Positions 1 to 5,316 of a DNA stretch of 5,786 nt are shown here, piece after piece. The stretch lies in NCBI GenBank assembly GCA_016285215.1, contig JAEEQI010000153.1, positions 1 to 5,786 of the forward strand, given 5' to 3'. Within the stretch, counting starts at the first letter, position 1, and every line of letters begins with the position of its first letter. The DNA comes from Bacteroidales bacterium. GTDB taxonomy: Bacteria > Bacteroidota > Bacteroidia > Bacteroidales > UBA932. The notes beneath the pieces were generated by a model, which made no database searches, was not told where the DNA came from, and worked only from the letters and a program-made list of their open reading frames with translations. Position numbers and translations under genes: made by a program.

Positions 1-8
1 TATCTTTG
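1..8 (+). promoter_or_regulatory. Candidate -7 box for the phosphatase gene
   Basis: TATCTTTG matches the Bacteroidetes -7 consensus TAnnTTTG exactly. The -33 element would lie outside the window, so only half of the promoter can be seen. In this type of promoter transcription begins about 4-7 nt after the final G, which here falls on or just inside the ATG at position 12. If the box is used, the mRNA would be leaderless. A chance match is possible because only six positions are fixed. Confidence 0.5.
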
Positions 9-11
9 ACT

Positions 12-1268
12 ATGAAAAAGATAGCGATTTTTGTTTTTGCACTGACCGCTCTTGGCAGTGCCGCGTACGCCCAGCAGGATACCCGGGCCCAGGTTATGGC
101 CGATATTTCCCGCGCCGGCGGAGAATACTTCCTCTATCCCACCAACCAGCCCGCCCCTACAGCCGCCCCCAAAGGCTATGAGGCCTTCTACGTGAGCCAC
201 GTGGGCCGTCACGGTTCCCGTCACGGACTGGGCGGTTCTCTGTATGAGGATATTCTTTCGGCCTTCTCCAAAGGTCACGAGAAAGGATGGCTCACCCCGG
301 CCGGAGAGACGTTCTTCCAGGCCTACAAAGATTTCTATCCAGGCATTGCCAGGCGGGAAGGCCTTCTGACCCTCAAGGGCCAGGAGCAGCACCGTTACAT
401 TGCCAGCCAGCTTTACAGGAACTATCCTTCCATCTTCAGGGGAGCTACGCACGCAGAGGCCGTTTCCACCGTGTCTCACCGCGTGATTGTGAGTATGTTC
501 TTCTTCCTGAGCCAGCTGGACAACACAGACAGGGATTTCACCTTTGAGGCAGACTATGGCCAGCCTTACCAGAGCTATCTGCTGCCCGATATCATAGACT
601 CGGACGTAGAGAGGGACGGCCCGGCCGAAGAAAAGTATCTGGCCTTCCGCAATCAGGTCCTGGATCTGGATGCTATGCTGGGCAAGTGGTTCACCCAGCC
701 CGATTCTCTGGTTACCAACGGAAAGTATAAGTTCTGCTACGACCTCCACACCCTGGTGGCTACTCTCAATAATGTGGACGAGCCCGCCCCGCAGGAACTG
801 TATAATGTATATACCCCCGAAGAGCGTTACAGCCTCTGGCGGGTCAAGAACTTCCGCGATTACCAGATTCTGGCCCGCTCTCCGGATACGCAGAATCTCC
901 GCGTCCAGGCCCTCCAGCCCCTGCTGGACGATATTCTTCAAAAGGCCGAAGCCGACTGGCAGAACGGTGTTCAGCTCCGTCTTCGCTTTGCCCACGACTC
1001 CACCCTGATGCCGCTGCTGTCCCTGATGGACGTGAACGGAATGGGAGCCCGCGTAGAGAATCCTTATGAGGTGGAGAACTACTGGCGCATCTTTGACATC
1101 CCTATGGGCTGCAACCTCCAGCTGGTGTTCTTCAAAAGCAAAAAGAACCCGGACGTTCTGGTCCAGGTTCTTCTAAACGGTTTTGAGGCCACGCTCCCTC
1201 TGCCTATGGCTGCCCCCGGCAGCTTCTACAAGTGGGAAGACATCAAGGCCTGTTACGGAAACAACTAG
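12..1268 (+). CDS. Secreted histidine-type phosphatase (branch 2, acid phosphatase/phytase-like)
   Basis: A 418-aa phosphomonoesterase of the histidine phosphatase superfamily, branch 2, expected to hydrolyse phosphate esters in the periplasm or at the cell surface. Residues 1-20 form a signal peptide (Lys2-Lys3, hydrophobic core, cleavage after Ala-Tyr-Ala before Gln21). The catalytic motif RHGSRHG is at residues 66-72, with His67 the expected phospho-acceptor and Arg66 and Arg70 binding phosphate. The C-terminal HD pair (His328-Asp329 in FAHDSTL) supplies the proton donor. The stretch LLTLKGQEQH (118-127) matches the family's LT-x-x-G-x-x-Q element, and Arg157 sits where the family has a third phosphate-binding arginine. 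The HD pair argues against the MINPP subgroup, which has HAE. The substrate (phytate, sugar phosphates or nucleotides) cannot be told. I chose the ATG at 12 over the in-frame TTG at 6 because the TTG lies inside the -7 box. The stop overlaps that of the convergent pheS. Confidence 0.9.
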   Translation: MKKIAIFVFALTALGSAAYAQQDTRAQVMADISRAGGEYFLYPTNQPAPTAAPKGYEAFYVSHVGRHGSRHGLGGSLYEDILSAFSKGHEKGWLTPAGETFFQAYKDFYPGIARREGLLTLKGQEQHRYIASQLYRNYPSIFRGATHAEAVSTVSHRVIVSMFFFLSQLDNTDRDFTFEADYGQPYQSYLLPDIIDSDVERDGPAEEKYLAFRNQVLDLDAMLGKWFTQPDSLVTNGKYKFCYDLHTLVATLNNVDEPAPQELYNVYTPEERYSLWRVKNFRDYQILARSPDTQNLRVQALQPLLDDILQKAEADWQNGVQLRLRFAHDSTLMPLLSLMDVNGMGARVENPYEVENYWRIFDIPMGCNLQLVFFKSKKNPDVLVQVLLNGFEATLPLPMAAPGSFYKWEDIKACYGNN

Positions 1269-2299
1269 ACTTCCGTGGCGGTGGCAAACTCCTGCAGGAA
1301 GCGCATATCGTTCTCAAAGTAGTGGCGGAGGTCGTTGACCTGCCACTTGAGCATAGCTATGCGCTCAACGCCCATACCGAAGGCGAAGCCGCTGTACTCG
1401 TTGGGATCGATGCCGCTGGCCTTGAGCACGTTGGGGTCTACCATACCGCAGCCCATAATCTCCAGCCAGCCGGTGCCCTTGCAGATGTTGCAACCCTTTC
1501 CGTGGCAGATGTTGCAGCTTACGTCTACCTCGGCCGACGGCTCGGTGAAGGGGAAGTAAGAGGGACGCATACGGATCTCGGTCTCCGGTCCAAACATCTC
1601 GCGGGCAAAGAGCAGGATGGCCTGCTTGAGGTCTGCAAAAGTCACATCCTTATCTATATATAGGCCCTCCACCTGATGGAAGATGCAGTGGGCACGGGCC
1701 GAAATGGCTTCGTTTCTGAAAACGCGGCCGGGGCAGACCACGCGGATGGGAAGCGACTGCTTCTCCATAGTGCGCACCTGCACGGAAGAGGTGTGGGTGC
1801 GGAGCAGCAGGGGATTCAGGTGACCGGTGCTCACAAAGAAGGTATCCTGCATCTCGCGGGCCGGATGGTTGGGCGGGAAGTTGAGGGCCTCGAACACGTG
1901 GTAGTCGTCCTCAATTTCCGGTCCTTCGGCCACGTCGTAGCCAAACTTGCGGAAGATGTCCACAATCTGCTGGCGCACGATGGAAACGGGATGGCGGGAG
2001 CCCAGCGGGAAGGAGTCTCCGGGCATAGAGAGGTCTTCCTTGGGGGCCGAAGCCACCTCGCTTTCCTCTACCTTGAACTTGAGCTCCTCGATGCGGGCGT
2101 TGGCGGCTTTCTTGAGCTCGTTGAGCTTCTGGCCGTACTCACGCTTGAGCTCGGGGGCTACGGTGCGGAACTGCTCCATCAGGGCGGTTACCTCGCCCTT
2201 CTTTCCCAGGAAGCGGATGCGGGCTTCCTCCACTTCTTTGGCACTGGCGGCCTTTAAATCGGCCAGTTCCTTGAAAATCTGTTCAATCGCTTCTTTCAT
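1265..2299 (-). CDS. pheS: Phenylalanine--tRNA ligase alpha subunit
   Basis: A 344-aa catalytic subunit of the cytoplasmic alpha2beta2 enzyme that charges tRNA-Phe with phenylalanine. Residues 1 to about 85 form the charged helical coiled-coil arm that contacts tRNA. The class II catalytic core follows: QDTFFV near 151-156, LLRTHTSSVQ at 165-174, motif 2 GRVFRNE at 191-197 with FHQVEG at 207-212, FTEPSAEVDV at 251-260, and motif 3 GMGVER at 308-313. A four-cysteine insert (Cys262, 265, 270, 273, with GKG between the pairs) precedes GTGWLEIMGCGMVDP. I start at ATG 2299 because the peptide MKEAIEQIF fits the family N-terminus and lies 2 bp after the upstream gene's stop. A further 12 codons upstream are open, but they overlap that gene. 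pheT is not adjacent, which is common in Bacteroidota. It is probably cotranscribed from the promoter at 2738-2769, with no amino-acid leader visible. Confidence 0.97.
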   Translation of the reverse strand: MKEAIEQIFKELADLKAASAKEVEEARIRFLGKKGEVTALMEQFRTVAPELKREYGQKLNELKKAANARIEELKFKVEESEVASAPKEDLSMPGDSFPLGSRHPVSIVRQQIVDIFRKFGYDVAEGPEIEDDYHVFEALNFPPNHPAREMQDTFFVSTGHLNPLLLRTHTSSVQVRTMEKQSLPIRVVCPGRVFRNEAISARAHCIFHQVEGLYIDKDVTFADLKQAILLFAREMFGPETEIRMRPSYFPFTEPSAEVDVSCNICHGKGCNICKGTGWLEIMGCGMVDPNVLKASGIDPNEYSGFAFGMGVERIAMLKWQVNDLRHYFENDMRFLQEFATATEV

Positions 2300-2301
2300 A
2301 A

Positions 2302-2712
2302 TTATTTCTTTTTTCTCTTTTCTCTTGCTTTCCAAGCGCGCTCAGCACCGGACTTCCAGTACTTTTTCCACTGTTCATCCGTGAAATAACGCTTGTAGTT
2401 ATCATCAATCTGCTGCATCCACTTGTCCTGGACGTCCTGGTACAAATCTGCATTTTCTACCTTGGCCGTCCGGAGCTTGGTAATTTCTTCGGTCATAGCC
2501 TTTAGGTCGTGGGTCAGGGTGGAGTCTACATAGAACTCCTGCCAGTACTCCAGATCCAGAAGGGTACTCAGGCGCTGCACCTCTTTGTCCACATATTCCA
2601 GGAGCTGCTTTTCCTGCTGCTCAGGCGTTTGCGGCTGTTGGTTCTGGGCTTTTGCCGTGAAAACCGACAGGATAAAAAGGGCGATTACGCACAAAAAATG
2701 ATAAAATTTCAT
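2302..2712 (-). CDS. Small exported protein of unknown function
   Basis: A 136-aa protein I cannot assign to a named family. Residues 1-22 are a signal peptide: Lys2, a hydrophobic stretch, then Ala-Lys-Ala before Gln23, a typical signal peptidase I site with no lipobox cysteine. A short Gln/Pro linker (23-34) follows. The rest is charged and probably all helical, with tryptophans at 57, 98, 115, 119 and 127 and a very basic tail (KREKRKKK-like, 128-136). The stretch FTDEQWKKYW (110-119) faintly recalls the LTxxQ repeat of CpxP/Spy chaperones, but this is not enough for a call. ATG 2712 is preferred over the in-frame TTG at 2733 because it begins the signal peptide directly and the TTG lies at the predicted transcription start. 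It is first in an operon with pheS, 2 bp apart. A periplasmic protein feeding into a tRNA-ligase gene suggests shared expression, not shared function. Confidence 0.85.
   Translation of the reverse strand: MKFYHFLCVIALFILSVFTAKAQNQQPQTPEQQEKQLLEYVDKEVQRLSTLLDLEYWQEFYVDSTLTHDLKAMTEEITKLRTAKVENADLYQDVQDKWMQQIDDNYKRYFTDEQWKKYWKSGAERAWKAREKRKKK
2662..2691. repeat. Imperfect direct repeat, copy 1
   Basis: AACCGACA (2662-2669) is followed after 14 nt by ATTACGCA (2684-2691). The same two 8-mers recur in the same order at 2732-2749. This copy lies inside the signal-peptide codons of the small exported protein and just upstream of the rightward -7 box. Confidence 0.5.
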
Positions 2713-2719
2713 ACCTTTG
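2712..2719 (+). promoter_or_regulatory. Candidate -7 box for the dipeptidase gene
   Basis: TACCTTTG matches TAnnTTTG exactly and is identical to the box before the DUF47 gene. Transcription would begin near 2723-2726, giving a 5' leader of about 50 nt before ATG 2775. No good TTTG is found 19-21 bp upstream, so the -33 half is weak or absent. The box overlaps the first base of the opposite-strand start codon. Confidence 0.55.
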
Positions 2720-2731
2720 TAGTCTGATGTC

Positions 2732-2749
2732 AACCGACAAAATTACGCA
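2732..2749. repeat. Imperfect direct repeat, copy 2
   Basis: AACCGACA (2732-2739) and ATTACGCA (2742-2749) are separated by only 2 nt here, against 14 nt in the copy at 2662-2691. This copy covers the leftward -7 box and the predicted leftward transcription start. Confidence 0.5.
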
Positions 2750-2769
2750 ATAAATCGAAAAAGCCCAAA
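2738..2769 (-). promoter_or_regulatory. Promoter of the small exported protein-pheS operon
   Basis: On the minus strand TTTG (2769-2766) is followed by a 20-bp spacer and TAATTTTG (2745-2738). This matches both halves of the Bacteroidetes housekeeping promoter (TTTG, 19-21 bp, TAnnTTTG). The predicted start is near 2731-2734, giving a leader of about 20 nt before ATG 2712. The -33 half ends 6 bp before the divergent dipeptidase start codon. Confidence 0.75.
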
Positions 2770-2774
2770 ATACG

Positions 2775-4556
2775 ATGAGAAATTCGCTTTTGAAAGTACT
2801 CGTGGCCACCTCCGCCCTGTTCTTTGCGCTGGACGCCATCCCCTGCACCAATGTGATTGTTAGCCGGGGCGCCAGCCAGGACGGATCCGTTCTGGTTTCC
2901 TATGCAGCAGACTCCCACACCATTTACGGAGAGCTGTATTACAAACCCGCCCGGGACTGGAAGCCTGGCAGCACCCTGCAGATTTATGACTGGGACACCT
3001 ACAAGCCCCTGGCAGCCATCGAGCAGGTTCCCCATACTTACCAGACCGTGGGTAATATGAACGAGTTCCAGGTGATCATCACCGAAACCACCTGGGGCGG
3101 CCGTCCGGAGCTGGAAGACAAGAATGGCGGAATCGACTACGGTTCCCTCATCTATGTGGCCCTGCAGCGTTCCAGAACGGCCCGCGAAGCCATCGACGTC
3201 ATTGTGGACCTGGCCAACCGCTACGGCTACGCCTCCGAAGGCGAGACTTTCTCCATCGCAGACAAGAACGAAGCCTGGATTATGGAGCTGGTGGGCAAGG
3301 GTATGAACATCCGCAACGGCGTCAACACCCAGAAAGGCATTGTCTGGGTGGCTATGCGTGTTCCCGACGGCGCCATCTGCGCCCACGCCAACCAGGCCCG
3401 CATTGGCAAGTTCCCTCTGAGTGACCCCGAGAATTGCGTGTATGCTCCGGATGTGATTTCTTTCGCCCGCCGCAAGGGCTATTTCGAAGGCACGGACGAG
3501 GAATTCAGCTTCAAGAAAGCTTACTGCCCCATTGATTTTGGTATGGTCCGCGGCTGTGACGCCCGCGCCTGGAGCGCCTACAACATCCTCACGGACGGCT
3601 GGTTCTCCTTCTATGACGAGAAAGGCAACGCCGTTACCCGCGATGCCTATTCCTACCTTGATTATGTAATGGGCCGCGACCTCGAGGCCGATATGCCCCT
3701 GTTTGTGTTCCCCCGCAAGAAAGCCGGAGTCAAGGAAGTGGCCGATGTGATGAGAGACCACTTTGAGGGCACCCCTATGGATATGACCCAGGATATCGGA
3801 GCCGGCGGCAACGCCCTCCCTTACCGCTGGCGTCCTATGGAGTTCACCGTTGAGGGAAAGACCTATGTGAACGAACGTGCCATAGCCACCCAGCAAACCG
3901 GTTTCTGGATGGTGGGCCAGGCCCGCAACTACGTTCCGGACGTGGTGGGCGGCATCCTCTGGTTTGGAACCGACGATGCAGCCACCTCTTATCTGACTCC
4001 CATCTACACCAGCGTGACCGAGGTGCCGGAGTGCTTCAGGGAAGGCAACGGAGACCGTCTGCACTATTCTCCCACCGCTTCCTTCTGGATCAACAACCGC
4101 ATTTCCAACGCCTGCTACAAGATGTACAACCAGATGGCCCCTTACGTGCGCACCCGCATCGATGCCTTTGAGAGAGACCAGATGGAGCGCCGTACCCACA
4201 CCGTGGACAGTATGGCCGTGGTTATGTACAACCAGGTGGCCATCCGGCTTCAGAAGAAGCTGGAATCCCGGCGTGATGTAATGGTCTCCAGCGCCCCGTT
4301 TGCCAAGATCATCAAGTACGTCACGGACTTCACCCTGGAAACCGCCAACAAGCAGTTTGCCGCCTGGCAGAACCTGGAAGTGGAGCTTCTGGTGAAGTAT
4401 ATGGACGGCAACGTGGTGCCCCAGGACGAGAAAGGAGCCTTCAAGGCTTCCCAGTACTTCAAGGGCCAGCCTGCCAAGGTTGAGCATCCCGGCTACACGG
4501 ACCTCTGGAAGGAAACCGTGGCCCAGGAACACGGCTCAACCATCCGCGTTCCGTAG
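2775..4556 (+). CDS. Secreted C69-family dipeptidase
   Basis: A 593-aa cysteine dipeptidase of peptidase family C69 (PepD type, N-terminal nucleophile fold), expected to cleave dipeptides outside the cytoplasm. Residues 1-23 form a signal peptide, and the next residue is the nucleophile in CTNVIVSRGASQDGS (Cys24-Thr25-Asn26). Removing the leader would therefore expose the catalytic cysteine directly. Other family stretches are SYAADSH (42-48), GNMNEFQV (93-100), TTWGGRPEL (105-113), IDYGSLIYVALQRSRTAREA (120-139), EAWIMELVGKG (166-176) and AHANQARI (203-210). The C-terminal part (about 450-560) is helical and charged. There is no lipobox, so it is probably soluble or surface-associated and not a lipoprotein. 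Length fits Bacteroidales members. The reading frame ends in tandem stops TAG TAA. No Shine-Dalgarno is present; the leader just before the ATG is A-rich. Substrate preference cannot be read from the sequence. Confidence 0.93.
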   Translation: MRNSLLKVLVATSALFFALDAIPCTNVIVSRGASQDGSVLVSYAADSHTIYGELYYKPARDWKPGSTLQIYDWDTYKPLAAIEQVPHTYQTVGNMNEFQVIITETTWGGRPELEDKNGGIDYGSLIYVALQRSRTAREAIDVIVDLANRYGYASEGETFSIADKNEAWIMELVGKGMNIRNGVNTQKGIVWVAMRVPDGAICAHANQARIGKFPLSDPENCVYAPDVISFARRKGYFEGTDEEFSFKKAYCPIDFGMVRGCDARAWSAYNILTDGWFSFYDEKGNAVTRDAYSYLDYVMGRDLEADMPLFVFPRKKAGVKEVADVMRDHFEGTPMDMTQDIGAGGNALPYRWRPMEFTVEGKTYVNERAIATQQTGFWMVGQARNYVPDVVGGILWFGTDDAATSYLTPIYTSVTEVPECFREGNGDRLHYSPTASFWINNRISNACYKMYNQMAPYVRTRIDAFERDQMERRTHTVDSMAVVMYNQVAIRLQKKLESRRDVMVSSAPFAKIIKYVTDFTLETANKQFAAWQNLEVELLVKYMDGNVVPQDEKGAFKASQYFKGQPAKVEHPGYTDLWKETVAQEHGSTIRVP

Positions 4557-4583
4557 TAAAAAAACTCTACAAAAACCCAACAT

Positions 4584-4598
4584 AAGCCCGTAAGGCTT
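4584..4598 (+). terminator. Weak hairpin, possible terminator after the dipeptidase gene
   Basis: AAGCC (4584-4588) pairs with GGCTT (4594-4598) around a 5-nt loop, followed by TGATTTC. The stem is short and the T-run poor, and its right arm overlaps the -33 TTTG of the next promoter. It is the only candidate for ending the dipeptidase transcript in this gap. Confidence 0.3.
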
Positions 4599-4627
4599 TG
4601 ATTTCATGTGAACAATGGCTACCTTTG
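4597..4627 (+). promoter_or_regulatory. Promoter of the DUF47-PiT operon
   Basis: TTTG (4597-4600), a 19-bp spacer and TACCTTTG (4620-4627) match both halves of the Bacteroidetes sigma consensus with correct spacing. The predicted start is near 4631-4634, leaving a leader of roughly 17-20 nt before ATG 4651. This is the best promoter in the window. Confidence 0.8.
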
Positions 4628-4644
4628 GTTTACCAAACTAGCCA
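4616..4644. promoter_or_regulatory. Interrupted palindrome over the promoter, possible operator
   Basis: Outer arms TGGCTA (4616-4621) and TAGCCA (4639-4644) and inner arms TTTGGT (4624-4629) and ACCAAA (4632-4637) are both perfect inverted repeats sharing nearly the same centre. They are separated by CC on the left, C on the right and TT in the middle. All 12 arm pairs match. The element covers the whole -7 box and the predicted transcription start, so bound protein would block initiation. Because the left half would not be transcribed, it is more likely a DNA operator than an RNA hairpin. Confidence 0.5.
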
Positions 4645-4650
4645 CAACGC

Positions 4651-5313
4651 ATGAAACTGTTTGAAATATTCTCTACAAGCCGCGCAAAACTGTTTGCAGA
4701 ATCTGTGGACAAACTCCTCAACACCATAGATACTGCATTGATACTCTTTAAGGAAGGCGTACGAAGCTACCTCTACAACGACGCGGAAAGTTTTTCTCAA
4801 AGTCTCTCTGCTATGGCCACGGCAGAGACGGAAGCAGGTGTTCTCAGAAGAGACATCGAAAATATGCTCTATACCCGCGGATCACTCATCCGCTACAGGG
4901 GAGACATTATGCGTCTGCTGGAAAGGTACGACCACATTCTCTCCATCCTGAGCAACGACCTCATCCAGTTTGAGATTGAATCTCCCTCCGTCCCTACAGA
5001 GCTCAAAAAGGAGTTCGTGAAACTCTCGGAGCTGGCCACGCTGGCCGTGGAAACCACCATTCCCGGAACCAAGGCGTATTTCTCCCACCCGGATCAGGTG
5101 AGCGAATCCATCCATCGCGTATACCTATATGATAAGCAGGCTGTAAAACTGTCCCAGTCCATCAAGCGGACGGTTTTCCACGATATGCAGTCCCTGAAGC
5201 TCAGTGAGAAGTTCCACCTGCGTTACTTTGCCCTGCATATTGAAGACCTGTCCACCGCCGCCGTCAAAGTGGCCGAACAGCTCTCCGTGATGTCCATCAA
5301 GCGCAGCCTGTAG
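4651..5313 (+). CDS. DUF47/PhoU-like accessory protein of a PiT transporter
   Basis: A 220-aa, all-helical cytoplasmic protein that I place in the DUF47 family (TIGR00153-like, distant PhoU relatives) from its size, its opening MKLFEIFS, its two repeated helical units and its position directly before a PiT-type gene. Known members are thought to regulate or assist the adjacent phosphate permease and carry E/DxxxD metal-binding motifs. Here those motifs look degraded: E59-TEA-G63 has Gly for Asp, D94-HIL-S98 has Ser, D161-KQA-V165 has Val, and the late IEDLSTAA segment (197-204) has Thr where a second acid is usual. The basic-acidic stretch LRRDIENMLY (65-74) and IKRTVFHDM (171-179) are the paired helices following each motif. 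No signal peptide or membrane segment is seen. Its own strong promoter and palindrome lie directly upstream. Translation is probably coupled to the next gene, 3 bp away. Family assignment is confident; loss of metal binding is inferred by eye. Confidence 0.85.
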   Translation: MKLFEIFSTSRAKLFAESVDKLLNTIDTALILFKEGVRSYLYNDAESFSQSLSAMATAETEAGVLRRDIENMLYTRGSLIRYRGDIMRLLERYDHILSILSNDLIQFEIESPSVPTELKKEFVKLSELATLAVETTIPGTKAYFSHPDQVSESIHRVYLYDKQAVKLSQSIKRTVFHDMQSLKLSEKFHLRYFALHIEDLSTAAVKVAEQLSVMSIKRSL

Positions 5314-5316
5314 CTT

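Noticed and set aside
1269..1320. CTTCC and GGAAG arms after the phosphatase stop as a terminator
   Set aside because: The arms are separated by a long loop, no T-run follows on either strand, and the region is conserved pheS coding sequence.
1676..2257. Open frames of 193, 145 and 143 codons on the plus strand opposite pheS
   Set aside because: They lie wholly or mostly within the certain pheS gene and give low-complexity translations with no family resemblance.
2842..2846. Cys24 of the dipeptidase as a lipoprotein attachment site
   Set aside because: The preceding residues are Ala-Ile-Pro, not a lipobox, and CTN is the known N-terminal nucleophile motif of C69 peptidases.
2730..4532. A 600-codon open frame antisense to the dipeptidase gene
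   Set aside because: It mirrors the coding frame of a clear C69 gene in GC-rich sequence, where reverse-frame stops are rare. Its translation is rich in Gly, His and Val with no domain, signal peptide or promoter of its own.
1265..5313. TAG used as stop in four of the five complete genes, raising the idea of stop-codon recoding
   Set aside because: The dipeptidase TAG is followed at once by TAA and every protein ends at its normal family length, so TAG is a true stop; five genes are too few to call a bias.
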